Of a stretch of DNA of 64,000 nt, positions 51,876 to 59,697 are shown piece by piece. How positions within the stretch are numbered: position 1 is the first letter of the stretch; each line of letters opens with the position of its first letter. The position numbers were made by a program, and so were the translations under genes. This DNA is from Clostridiaceae bacterium (GTDB taxonomy: Bacteria; Bacillota; Clostridia; Lachnospirales; Lachnospiraceae), in contig CAJTGI010000010.1 in assembly GCA_910575435.1 (NCBI GenBank), forward strand, positions 95,501 through 159,500, given 5' to 3'. The notes under the pieces were generated by a model, which saw only the letters and a program-made list of their open reading frames with translations, made no database searches and was not told the DNA's origin.

Positions 51876-52538
51876 TTAATCCTCAAGCCGATAGCCTATT
51901 TTAGATACTGTTTTAATCTGGCCGCCAAGAGACAATTTCTTTCGGAGTTGCCCGATATGTACGTCCACGGTCCGGGTCTCGCCCACATAGTCAACACCCC
52001 ATACCCTCCGCAGCAAATCCTCCCTGGAAATGGCGATATTCTTATTTCGCGCCAGCACGCACAACAGCTCAAACTCCATGGGCTTCAAAGAAATCTCCTC
52101 ACCGTTTTTTGTCACGGTATGACTCGGCAAGTTGATCTCCAAGTCTAGAATATGAATCACATCATCAAGTTTTCTGGTCCTTTCCAGCACCTTTTCCATT
52201 CGCACCATAAGTTCCAGCATCTCAAAGGGCTTTACCATATAATCTTCCGCCCCGCCCTGCAGCCCTTGCACCTTTGAGCCGATATCGTCCTTGGCCGTCA
52301 GAAAAATCACCGGAATCTCATACTCCTTCACCACATCAAACAGGGAAAAGCCATCCATTCCCGGAAGCATCACATCCAGAAGGGCAATATCATACTCGTG
52401 CTCCCGCTCCATCGCCTCAGCAGCCTCCCTGCCGTCATGAAACAGGACGGTATCATATCCCGCCACCTTCAAATTCATAGAAATCATCTTTGCAATGGAG
52501 ACCTCGTCCTCCACGATCAATACCCTGTTCTGCGCCAT
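51876..52538 (-). CDS. OmpR-family response regulator
   Basis: A 220-residue regulator. Receiver: VLIVEDEVSIAKMI, phosphoacceptor in ALLDVMLPGMDGFS, conserved lysine in DYMVKPFE. The C-terminal winged helix ends GETRTVDVHIGQLRKKL. It is followed by its kinase gene after 37 bp. The ATG at 52538 follows GAGGGGGAGAG. Confidence 0.96.
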   Translation of the reverse strand: MAQNRVLIVEDEVSIAKMISMNLKVAGYDTVLFHDGREAAEAMEREHEYDIALLDVMLPGMDGFSLFDVVKEYEIPVIFLTAKDDIGSKVQGLQGGAEDYMVKPFEMLELMVRMEKVLERTRKLDDVIHILDLEINLPSHTVTKNGEEISLKPMEFELLCVLARNKNIAISREDLLRRVWGVDYVGETRTVDVHIGQLRKKLSLGGQIKTVSKIGYRLED

Positions 52539-52754
52539 GGTTCTCTCCCCCTCGCCATTCCTGCTCCGCCTCATGCAACATTACAAATAATTGCATTTAT
52601 TCTAGCATTGCGCTTTCATAATTGCAACCGCAACCAAGCCTGATTCCTGCATTTCTTTTATAATTTTATCTTTATCATATTCGTCTCATCCTGATCAGGA
52701 AGTTTTTTTCATTGTTCCTCCTCTCAGGCGTACCTCTAGATTGTCTTTTTAAGC

Positions 52755-52792
52755 ATAGTAAAAGGCATGACTTTAATCATGCCTTTTACTAT
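52755..52792 (-). terminator. Terminator overlapping the SecB-like gene end
   Basis: ATAGTAAAAGGCATGA and TCATGCCTTTTACTAT form a perfect 16-bp stem with a 6-nt loop, followed on the minus strand by GCTTAAAAAGAC. The last codons of the SecB-like gene (NSKRHD) and its stop are part of the stem. Confidence 0.8.
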
Positions 52793-53189
52793 TATGATGT
52801 GTAAAATTAATAAATGGTAAATTATACGTGTTGAAGGGGGAAGCCGTAGTAATCTGTACAATAATCGGACGCAGATACGATAAGAGCAGAGATGGAGCAT
52901 TTTGATACAATAACTTATCAAGTACATCCTTTTCATATTGACCGACAGCCCATCTGAAAAAAGCACTCTCCCTCGCAGTTAAGCAAAATGGGAAATCATC
53001 ACCCTCCTCCCCCAAGCAAACAGTCAATGAAACCTTTGCCTCATTTCCAGTTTCCCCTACCATTTCCACATCAACTGACAAGTCCATCTTCATCTGAACT
53101 TCTTGGTCTTCCGTTTCCTGAAAATTAGAATTTACTCCAAATTCAATCTTCGTTAACTCAGGATCGCTAAATTGAAATTGACTTTTCAT
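52773..53189 (-). CDS. SecB-like chaperone
   Basis: A 138-residue protein whose C-terminal half, LLSYLRPIIVQITTASPFNT followed by YNLPFINF, matches the SecB fold (helix with LRP, then PPINF-like end). The N-terminal half has alternating strands (VQMKMDLSVDVEMVG, AKVSLTVCL). SecB itself is rare in Firmicutes; SecB-like proteins are known as the chaperone part of toxin-antitoxin-chaperone modules. It is the third gene of the GNAT operon, 8 bp after the middle gene, with AGGAGAG before the ATG. Confidence 0.75.
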   Translation of the reverse strand: MKSQFQFSDPELTKIEFGVNSNFQETEDQEVQMKMDLSVDVEMVGETGNEAKVSLTVCLGEEGDDFPFCLTARESAFFRWAVGQYEKDVLDKLLYQNAPSLLLSYLRPIIVQITTASPFNTYNLPFINFTHHNSKRHD

Positions 53190-53197
53190 ATTCTCTC

Positions 53198-53566
53198 CTA
53201 TGCTGCCCAAATCAAGTTGTCTCCATAGGGCATTTTACTATATTGTACAGTATTTCTTGGACAATACGACTCTTCAGTACTTGCACCAATCTGATTGTAT
53301 ACCTTAGGTTTCATTTTCGTATTGAGTCGTACCTGTACTTCCATTTTTACTTCTATATAGTTATCATGCAAAAATGATAAATCCAAATCATCCACATCTG
53401 CCTCAAATCCATGATTAATTTCTGAAATTAATATACTTTGATTGATTTCATCAATATATTTATGATGAATCATCATTTCCTCTGTCGTAGGCAGAAACAT
53501 AGAATACGCAAAATTCTCTGCATCCTCTCCTGACAAATATATTGAGCCAACTCTATTTCTCTGCAT
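53198..53566 (-). CDS. Unknown protein, candidate antitoxin
   Basis: A 122-residue protein starting MQRNRVGSIYLSGEDAENFA, 7 nt after GGAGG. I do not recognise a family and see no clear helix-turn-helix. It is acidic in the middle (FEADVDDLDLSFLHDNY) and ends hydrophobic (YGDNLIWAA), the kind of C-terminus a SecB-like chaperone could bind. It lies between the GNAT gene (22 bp gap) and the SecB-like gene (8 bp gap), the place of the antitoxin in toxin-antitoxin-chaperone modules. Confidence 0.6.
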   Translation of the reverse strand: MQRNRVGSIYLSGEDAENFAYSMFLPTTEEMMIHHKYIDEINQSILISEINHGFEADVDDLDLSFLHDNYIEVKMEVQVRLNTKMKPKVYNQIGASTEESYCPRNTVQYSKMPYGDNLIWAA

Positions 53567-53588
53567 AGCCATTCCTCCTTTTATGTTG

Positions 53589-54134
53589 TCATTCATAGTA
53601 ACTATCCATATATTCTTTCAATTCATCATATGATCTTATACAGTCAAAATACATTGCCACAGTCACACCTTCCTGCCCTATTGTATTCTGATACATTTTT
53701 CTAAACCCCATTCTTTCATACCAAGCTACCAAGTCTGGTCTGGCATCTATCGTCATAACACGAATTGGCCAGTTTTCTGCCATATCCTCAACTCTCTTAA
53801 TAATCACTTTTAATGTACATGTCCCAATTTTCTTTCGCTGATAACGTTTATCAATTGCAAGATATCGAACATGTACTGACGAAATTGCACCGTCTTTTAT
53901 GCCAGGATCTACATCAGCAACTTCCTTTGGAAACTGATCTAAATTAATTTCCTTGAACATAATCATAAAATTTCCCAACAAAACGGAGCCAGACATAATA
54001 TTATATGAGGACACATGATGAGCAATTGTAGGAAAATATGAATCCCTTACATATTGATTAATCGCCGGTATCCCACAATCAAAACCACCACTTTCAATAT
54101 TTTCCGTCACTCTAATAAACTGTAATTTTCCCAT
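53589..54134 (-). CDS. GNAT acetyltransferase, TacT-like toxin candidate
   Basis: A 181-residue GNAT protein. The N-terminus GGFDCGIPAINQYVRDSY resembles the FDCGxxxLNxYLR signature of GNAT toxins that acetylate aminoacyl-tRNA. The core has VRYLAIDKRYQRKKIGTCTL (acetyl-CoA loop, with K in place of the usual second glycine) and VAWYERMGFRKM. First gene of a three-gene operon with its own promoter. An ordinary GNAT enzyme cannot be ruled out. Confidence 0.8.
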   Translation of the reverse strand: MGKLQFIRVTENIESGGFDCGIPAINQYVRDSYFPTIAHHVSSYNIMSGSVLLGNFMIMFKEINLDQFPKEVADVDPGIKDGAISSVHVRYLAIDKRYQRKKIGTCTLKVIIKRVEDMAENWPIRVMTIDARPDLVAWYERMGFRKMYQNTIGQEGVTVAMYFDCIRSYDELKEYMDSYYE

Positions 54135-54165
54135 TTCTTATCCTTATTATATCTTCTAACTTAGT

Positions 54166-54214
54166 ATTCATGAATTAGTTTCTCAAATTTATCATTTTTC
54201 CGAATAAATGTCAA
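54166..54214 (-). promoter_or_regulatory. Promoter and possible operator of the GNAT-SecB operon
   Basis: On the minus strand TTGACA (54209-54214) and TAAATT (54186-54191) are 17 bp apart. Between the -10 and the start codon lies the perfect 10-bp palindrome ATTCATGAAT (54166-54175), well placed for an autorepressor. Confidence 0.5.
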
Positions 54215-54242
54215 ACCCTTGTATATCTTCCATTTTTTTCTC

Positions 54243-54271
54243 AAAAAATAAAAACCCCTGAAATTCAGGGG
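54243..54271 (-). terminator. Terminator of the tRNA cluster
   Basis: CCCCTGAA-ATT-CAGGGG forms a short G/C-rich stem just after tRNA-Leu on the minus strand, followed by TTTTTATTTTTTG. Confidence 0.85.
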
Positions 54272-54273
54272 AA

Positions 54274-54360
54274 TGCCGCAGACCGGAATCGAACCGGTAC
54301 GGGTATCACTACCCACAGGATTTTAAGTCCTGGGCGTCTGCCAGTTCCGCCACTGCGGCA
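54274..54360 (-). tRNA. tRNA-Leu (UAA)
   Basis: 87 nt, with acceptor arms TGCCGCAG/CTGCGGCA, anticodon loop containing TAA in ACTTAAAATCC, a long variable arm (GTGGGTAGTGATACCC) and the T-arm GGTTCGATTCC. CCA is not encoded. Last tRNA of a four-gene cluster. Confidence 0.97.
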
Positions 54361-54383
54361 TAGCAACATGTTTAGTTGCTAAA

Positions 54384-54456
54384 TGGGACCTATAGGGCTC
54401 GAACCTATGACCCTCTGCTTGTAAGGCAGATGCTCTCCCAGCTGAGCTAAGATCCC
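54384..54456 (-). tRNA. tRNA-Val (UAC)
   Basis: 73 nt, acceptor GGGATCT/AGGTCCC, anticodon TAC in CCTTACAAG, T-arm GGTTCGAGCC. Confidence 0.97.
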
Positions 54457-54547
54457 ACAACAAAATAAAATATATCACATTCCCATCATGGTGTCAACCA
54501 CTTTCCCGCACTCATGAAAAGCACAAATGCACGATACCATTCAGGAA

Positions 54548-54621
54548 ACGACCCAGAAGGGACTCGAACCCTCGACCTCCGCCGTGACAGGGCGGCGCTC
54601 TAACCAACTGAGCCACTGGGC
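54548..54621 (-). tRNA. tRNA-Asp (GUC)
   Basis: 74 nt, acceptor GGCCCAG/CTGGGTC with one G-U pair, anticodon GTC in CTGTCAC, T-arm GGTTCGAGTCC. Confidence 0.97.
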
Positions 54622-54713
54622 CGTACTGCAAATTGCATAAATGATAGATGAAATCTCATCCACCTGGCATGCCCTGCTGACAACATGCGCCTAAGGAACA
54701 GGCAACACGCCAA

Positions 54714-54787
54714 TGGACCCTCAGGGACTCGAACCCTGGACCGATCGGTTATGAGCCGATTGCTCTAACCAACTGAGCTAAAGGTCC
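54714..54787 (-). tRNA. tRNA-Met (CAU)
   Basis: 74 nt, acceptor GGACCTT/AGGGTCC, anticodon CAT in GCTCATAAC, T-arm GGTTCGAGTCC. The paired 1:72 position and single T-loop features fit elongator Met rather than initiator; an Ile2 (lysidine) tRNA is a less likely alternative. Confidence 0.9.
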
Positions 54788-54992
54788 GATTTGCCATAAC
54801 AGCGATAATTATTTTATCATATCTTTTAAAAATTTGCAAGTATTATTTTGCGATTGCTATTCATAACATCCGCAAATAGCAACTTCGATACATCTTTGAT
54901 ACAAAAATATGTTATCCTATAGATATTATTCACCCCGAAAAGAGGTATGAGGGGAAATATTACGACGAAGGCAGGAGGGCAACACTGAAACT

Positions 54993-55709
54993 ATGAATAA
55001 AATATTAATTGTTGAAGATGAGGAACCAATCGCAAACTTGATAAAGATGAGTTTGAAAAGTGCCGGCTATCTCTGCCAGGTGTGCTACGACGGACAGGAT
55101 GCCGCCGACCAAATGCTGGCAGAAAACTATGACTTGTGCCTGCTGGATATCATGCTGCCAGAAATCGACGGATATGAATTGCTGGATTACGCAAAAGACA
55201 TCCACCTCCCGGTAATCTTCCTCACCGCAAAGGGAGAGACCGCAGACAAAGTACGGGGACTCCGAGCCGGGGCAGAAGATTACATTACTAAGCCCTTCGA
55301 GGTATTGGAACTGCTTGCCAGGGTAGAGAATGTACTCCGGCGCTTTGACAAGCTGGCCCAGACCATAGACATCCTAGACCTCCACATAGACATTGCCTCC
55401 CGTACTGTAACGAAAAAAGGCATCCCCCTAAAACTCACATACAAAGAATTTGACCTTCTCCTACTCTTTGTCCGCAATCCAAACGTGGCATTGTACAGGG
55501 AAAGCATCTACGAGCATGTGTGGGAAAGCAATTATCTGGGAGACAGCCGAACAGTGGACTTGCACGTGCAAAGGCTTCGGAAAAAGGCTGGACTGGAGCA
55601 AAATATCAAGTCCATCTACAAGGTGGGCTACCGCTTTACAACGGACACTTCGCAAGAGGAAAGAAACCAATCCCATGAACCGCCCGCAGCATCCCACAGA
55701 ACCATCTAG
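54993..55709 (+). CDS. OmpR-family response regulator
   Basis: A 238-residue regulator. Receiver with ILIVEDEEPIANLI, phosphoacceptor in CLLDIMLPEIDGYE and lysine in DYITKPFE; winged helix with GDSRTVDLHVQRLRKKAG. A Pro/Ser-rich tail follows residue 225. AGGAGG lies 14 nt before the ATG, a long spacing. First gene of a plus-strand operon with its kinase, an unknown membrane protein and a VanY-type peptidase. Confidence 0.95.
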   Translation: MNKILIVEDEEPIANLIKMSLKSAGYLCQVCYDGQDAADQMLAENYDLCLLDIMLPEIDGYELLDYAKDIHLPVIFLTAKGETADKVRGLRAGAEDYITKPFEVLELLARVENVLRRFDKLAQTIDILDLHIDIASRTVTKKGIPLKLTYKEFDLLLLFVRNPNVALYRESIYEHVWESNYLGDSRTVDLHVQRLRKKAGLEQNIKSIYKVGYRFTTDTSQEERNQSHEPPAASHRTI

Positions 55710-55750
55710 CAAGGGAATGTCAGCCAAATCCCATAGAAACGAGGACTACT

Positions 55751-57190
55751 ATGAAATTATTTTGGAAATTATTCATCACCATGATGTGCGTAATCATTTC
55801 CTTTTTTATGATCTCCTGCAACATCCTAGTTCACACCGCCTTCCAGACCATGCTGGACCGGGAGGCAGACCGGGGCATTGAGGAAATAAAAATATTTCAG
55901 TATGCTCTGCTGGCATCCTTGGAAGGACTTCCCAAAGATTACCAGGCCACCGACAAGGCCGTTGCCGAAATTACCAAATCCTTTCAGCAGAGCCTAAATA
56001 ACGCCCAGAGTACCATCGTAATATATAACAGCCAGAATAAGATCATCTATTGCAACAGCAACCTTGAGAGCGACCTAATCAGCAAAGCAAATGGCAACAC
56101 ATCTGGCATCTGGCAGATAGCAAAGCACGGAAAGCACTACTATATGGAATCCCTTTGCCGGGCAAATAGCAGCAAGGAACGCTACACCCTGGAAATGCAT
56201 CGGAAAATCGACCATATTTATCAGGACAGGGATTTGCTGTATGAGAGATATCACCTTACCCTGATCCTGGTATCCATCGGCATCACCGTAATACTCCTGC
56301 TATTTTCCATCCATTTCACCCGTCCCGTGCGGAAACTGTCCCAGGTCACCCGTTCCTTTGCCCAAGGAAATTACAAGAGCCGCATGAGGGAGCGGGGGCA
56401 TGACGAGGTTGCCCTTCTGAGCCAGGACTTCAACCAGATGGCTGGGCAGATAGAAGAAAATATTGCGGAACTAAAAGAAAATGCCCGCCGCAAGGAGGAA
56501 TTTACGGAAGCATTTTCCCACGAGCTAAAGACGCCCCTGACCTCCATTATCGGCTATGCGGACATGCTGCGCTCCAGAAATATGCCCGCAGAAGAAATCA
56601 TTTCCTCTGCGGATTATATTTTCCATCAGGGAAAGCGTCTGGAACGCCTGGCAATGAAAATGATGGAAATCATCTATATTGACCGGCAATCCATCCAATT
56701 CCAAAAAATAGACATCCAACTATTGATAGATAAAATAAAAGCCATGACAGAACCCCTATTGAAAAAAAAATCCATCCAACTGGAATGCCAGGCAGAAAGC
56801 GGACTCCTCCATGGAGATTTGGACCTGCTTCTATCCCTGTTCTCCAATCTCATCGACAATGCAAGGAAGGCTTGCAGCGAACATGGAAACATCCTGTTGT
56901 CAGGGCATCCTTCCGGCAAGGGCTATTTCTTTTCCATCAAGGATGATGGCAGGGGCATGCCAGAAGAGGAAATCCACAAAATCACTGAGCCATTCTATAT
57001 GATTGACAAATCCCGGGCAAGAAAAGAAGGCGGCGCAGGCATCGGCATGACCCTCTGCCAGAAAATCATCTCCCTGCACCAGGCAGAATGGACCATTGAA
57101 AGCCAGCCAGAAAAGGGGACAGAAGTGAAAATCATCTTTCAGGAATACCATCAGGAAAGGAAGGCATCTGACCATGAATCGAATGCATAA
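55751..57190 (+). CDS. Sensor histidine kinase
   Basis: A 479-residue kinase. Helix 1 (LFITMMCVIISFFMISCNIL), outside domain of about 140 residues, helix 2 (LTLILVSIGITVILLLFSIH), HAMP (LSQVTRSFAQGNYKSRMRER), HisKA with phospho-histidine in AFSHELKTPLTSIIGYADML, HATPase_c with NLIDNARKA and GAGIGMTLCQKI. GAGG lies 6 nt before the ATG. Its end overlaps the following gene by 17 bp. Confidence 0.95.
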   Translation: MKLFWKLFITMMCVIISFFMISCNILVHTAFQTMLDREADRGIEEIKIFQYALLASLEGLPKDYQATDKAVAEITKSFQQSLNNAQSTIVIYNSQNKIIYCNSNLESDLISKANGNTSGIWQIAKHGKHYYMESLCRANSSKERYTLEMHRKIDHIYQDRDLLYERYHLTLILVSIGITVILLLFSIHFTRPVRKLSQVTRSFAQGNYKSRMRERGHDEVALLSQDFNQMAGQIEENIAELKENARRKEEFTEAFSHELKTPLTSIIGYADMLRSRNMPAEEIISSADYIFHQGKRLERLAMKMMEIIYIDRQSIQFQKIDIQLLIDKIKAMTEPLLKKKSIQLECQAESGLLHGDLDLLLSLFSNLIDNARKACSEHGNILLSGHPSGKGYFFSIKDDGRGMPEEEIHKITEPFYMIDKSRARKEGGAGIGMTLCQKIISLHQAEWTIESQPEKGTEVKIIFQEYHQERKASDHESNA

Positions 57191-58034
57191 TACCTCCAAC
57201 ATACGCCAAATCATTTTCACAATCTGCGGAATCGCATGCGTCGCCACCATTTTGTGCGTAGCATTTGTATTCCCCAAATATTATTGCCTGTTCCGTGACA
57301 AGAGTACCCTAAACAAAGCAAATTATATGGACATCACTGTCAATACCTACGAGACCGACTACGCCTCCTTCCCCGAAAAAATCCATGCCCTGGCCCGAGC
57401 GAATTATTTCGGAAACTCCCTGAGGGACGTGCCTCTACGCGCCGTCCAGGTAAATGAGCCAGGCGTAGGGATGGATCAAAAGAAATTAACCAAAATCGCC
57501 AATGCTGAATTTGCAAAGTTATATAAAGAGGGAGTCATTCCCCAACAGATTAAGGCAAGCGCAAAAAAGATGACGCTTTACCAGCGCTATACCATTTACG
57601 AGACAAACCAAAAGAACGACTTCAAGGGCATCAGCTGCTGGAAGCTGGTATTCTCCAGCAAAAAAAGGATTATCACCCTATATCTTGACGAAGAATACCA
57701 CAAAATATATTATCTGAAGCTCCATCGACTGAAAAAAGAGCGGCAAGACAAATTTGCGGCTTGGGGAAGTTATTCCAGTTATGATAAAATAACAGACGTT
57801 TATCACTCAGGCTACCAGGCAAATTTCGATGCTTGCTGGAATGGCCTGATGCGCTACTATGACCTCCTTCTGTACTCTGAAACCATAAATCAGTGGCCTG
57901 ATGCATCCAATTTATACGGCTCTATTGAATTTAAAGACGAGTGCAGCATCCCCATCTTTGAAAACTTCGATAAGACCACCCCTTATTACACATGGAGCTT
58001 GGGTTTGCCGATGGAAGAAATGATACAATTCTGA
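57174..58034 (+). CDS. Unknown membrane-anchored protein of a two-component operon
   Basis: A 286-residue protein with one N-terminal membrane helix (IIFTICGIACVATILCVAFV) and a soluble outside domain rich in Y and K. I do not recognise a family. The ATG lies inside the kinase gene (17-bp overlap) behind AAGGAAGG, so it is translationally coupled to the kinase and may modulate its sensing. Confidence 0.75.
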   Translation: MNRMHNTSNIRQIIFTICGIACVATILCVAFVFPKYYCLFRDKSTLNKANYMDITVNTYETDYASFPEKIHALARANYFGNSLRDVPLRAVQVNEPGVGMDQKKLTKIANAEFAKLYKEGVIPQQIKASAKKMTLYQRYTIYETNQKNDFKGISCWKLVFSSKKRIITLYLDEEYHKIYYLKLHRLKKERQDKFAAWGSYSSYDKITDVYHSGYQANFDACWNGLMRYYDLLLYSETINQWPDASNLYGSIEFKDECSIPIFENFDKTTPYYTWSLGLPMEEMIQF

Positions 58035-58110
58035 TGCCCTTTTGCAGAGAAATAGATGCATTGGGCTGTTATCCTAATCTCATACCAAATGAGAGGAGGA
58101 AAGCATAACA

Positions 58111-58923
58111 GTGAAACGAAACAAAAAAGCCATCGCCTCCCTGCTGGGAGTGCTGGCTATAGAGGGGGTGATTATTTTTCTCCTATCTTGCACCTGGACA
58201 AGAACAATCATGTCAGGGGAAAGCGCCACTGCCATGACACCATCTGCTGCTCTCGCCCAGCGGGATAGGAATGTCTCTAAACCTGGAATAGCCCCGGCCA
58301 AAGCCACGGCTATTCCAAGTTATGACAAAAAAGAAATCAAAAAAATTTGGAAAGAAAGTAAAAATACGCTTGTTTTAGTAAATGTCGAAAAGAAATTAAA
58401 AACGTCTTACCATTCTTCCCTCATCCCCATCTGCCAAGGACGTCTGCAAGCCTCGGAATACCTCTATGAATCCCTGGTGCAGATGCTGGCAGATGCCAGG
58501 GAGGAGGGATACCAATTTTTCATTGCTTCCGCATACAGAAGCAGAACGAAGCAGCAAAGGCTGATTGATGATGGCGTGCGAAACAGAATGCGCCACGGAG
58601 CAACCTACGACGAAGCCATTAAAAAAACATACGAAAAAATCATGCCGGCAGGCCACAGCGAGCATGAGACCGGCCTGGCATTGGATATCCTATGTTCTGG
58701 CAATATGAATATGAATCTTTCCCAGAAAGAAGAGCCAGGAAATCAATGGCTCTGTAAAAACTGCCACAAATATGGCTTCATCCTGCGCTATCCAGAGAGC
58801 AAGGAGCATGTAACCAATATCGCCTACGAGCCGTGGCACTTTCGATATGTAGGGGAGAGTGCGGCAAAATATATGAGGGAAAATGACATGACTTTGGAAG
58901 AATTTTGGGACAACATGGAATAG
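58111..58923 (+). CDS. VanY-type D-alanyl-D-alanine carboxypeptidase
   Basis: A 270-residue protein. An N-terminal membrane helix (ASLLGVLAIEGVIIFLLSC), a linker of about 60 residues, then a peptidase M15B domain with FIASAYRSRTKQQ, the zinc ligands in GHSEHETGLALDI and the EPWHFRYVGE end. It trims the terminal D-Ala from peptidoglycan stem peptides outside the cell. The start is GTG, preceded by GGAGG with 10-11 nt spacing. Linkage to the two-component pair resembles vanRS-vanY clusters, but no vanHAX ligase genes are present, so resistance is not implied. Confidence 0.92.
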   Translation: MKRNKKAIASLLGVLAIEGVIIFLLSCTWTRTIMSGESATAMTPSAALAQRDRNVSKPGIAPAKATAIPSYDKKEIKKIWKESKNTLVLVNVEKKLKTSYHSSLIPICQGRLQASEYLYESLVQMLADAREEGYQFFIASAYRSRTKQQRLIDDGVRNRMRHGATYDEAIKKTYEKIMPAGHSEHETGLALDILCSGNMNMNLSQKEEPGNQWLCKNCHKYGFILRYPESKEHVTNIAYEPWHFRYVGESAAKYMRENDMTLEEFWDNME

Positions 58924-58965
58924 GAAAGCGGGACGCATCTGCGTTCCGCTTTCCTATTCCATGTT
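58912..58965. terminator. Long perfect hairpin at the end of the VanY-type gene
   Basis: Two 26-bp arms (58912-58937 and 58940-58965) are complementary with only one G-U pair and a 2-nt loop. The left arm includes the last codons and stop of the carboxypeptidase gene. It stands between convergent genes (sigH is on the other strand); no T-tract follows. Confidence 0.75.
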
Positions 58966-59007
58966 AATCACGGGTCTATGGTTTTCATTCGCACCCCTTC
59001 CTCCATG

Positions 59008-59631
59008 CTAAAGGTCCTGCAAATGCTTGATTTTTCCTTTAATCCTCTGCAATGCATTGTCAATGCTTTTAGGTGCCTTGTCCAGCCTGGCGGCAATTTC
59101 CTGATAAGTCAGCCCCTGCAAAAACAAATCCAGCACCTGCATCTCCATCTTGCTCAAATGCCTGTAGACCTTCTCTCGGAAATCTCTCTGATATTCCCTG
59201 CCCACCACGATTCTCTCCGGATTGTTCTGCCAGTCCGGAACCGTCTTGTCAATGACAAATCCACCGTCCTGATCCGCACTCTCATCCCCATTCTCCACGG
59301 AATACAGAGAAATATATGTGTTGAGCGGCTGGTTCTTCTTTCGGTTAGACTTTTTCACCGCCGTATACAGCTGCCCTCTGATGCAGGTATTGGCAAAAGA
59401 TTCAAAGGCGGCACCCTTCTCTCCGTCATAGGTCTGTATCGCCTTAAACAGGCCAATCATCCCCTCCTGCACCAAATCATCCTGCTCTCCATCAATCAAA
59501 AAAAGAGGTCTGGCAAGGGCGCGCACCATGCTCTTGTATTTCTCCAGAAGGGCGGTCATCGCATCACCATCCCCCCGCTGGGCCTTTTCCAGCAGCCCAA
59601 TCTCCTCCGCATCCATCTCCTCTTTCCTCAT
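59008..59631 (-). CDS. sigH: RNA polymerase sigma-H factor
   Basis: A 207-residue sigma-70 family factor. Region 2 has YKSMVRALARPLFLIDGEQD, DLVQEGMIGLFKAIQTYDGE and CIRGQLYTAVKKSNR; region 4 ends LTYQEIAARLDKAPKSIDNA. This is the sporulation and transition-state sigma-H pattern, supported by the upstream rlmB and mini-RNase III genes. The ATG at 59631 follows AAGGAG by 9 nt. It transcribes early sporulation genes such as spo0A; a matching promoter lies in this window at 13803-13831. Confidence 0.95.
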   Translation of the reverse strand: MRKEEMDAEEIGLLEKAQRGDGDAMTALLEKYKSMVRALARPLFLIDGEQDDLVQEGMIGLFKAIQTYDGEKGAAFESFANTCIRGQLYTAVKKSNRKKNQPLNTYISLYSVENGDESADQDGGFVIDKTVPDWQNNPERIVVGREYQRDFREKVYRHLSKMEMQVLDLFLQGLTYQEIAARLDKAPKSIDNALQRIKGKIKHLQDL

Positions 59632-59697
59632 TCCATCTCTCTCCTTCGTACCCAATGCACACAGGCATATGCGTTGATCCAAAAGCGTAGCCACGCG

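Noticed and set aside
54714..54787. tRNA-Ile2 (CAU, lysidine) instead of tRNA-Met
   Set aside because: The GGACCTTTAGCTCAG start and the anticodon stem fit elongator tRNA-Met better, but the sequence alone is not decisive.
58111..58923. Vancomycin resistance cluster
   Set aside because: Only a regulator, kinase and VanY-type peptidase are present; vanH, ligase and vanX are missing, so peptidoglycan remodelling is the safer reading.
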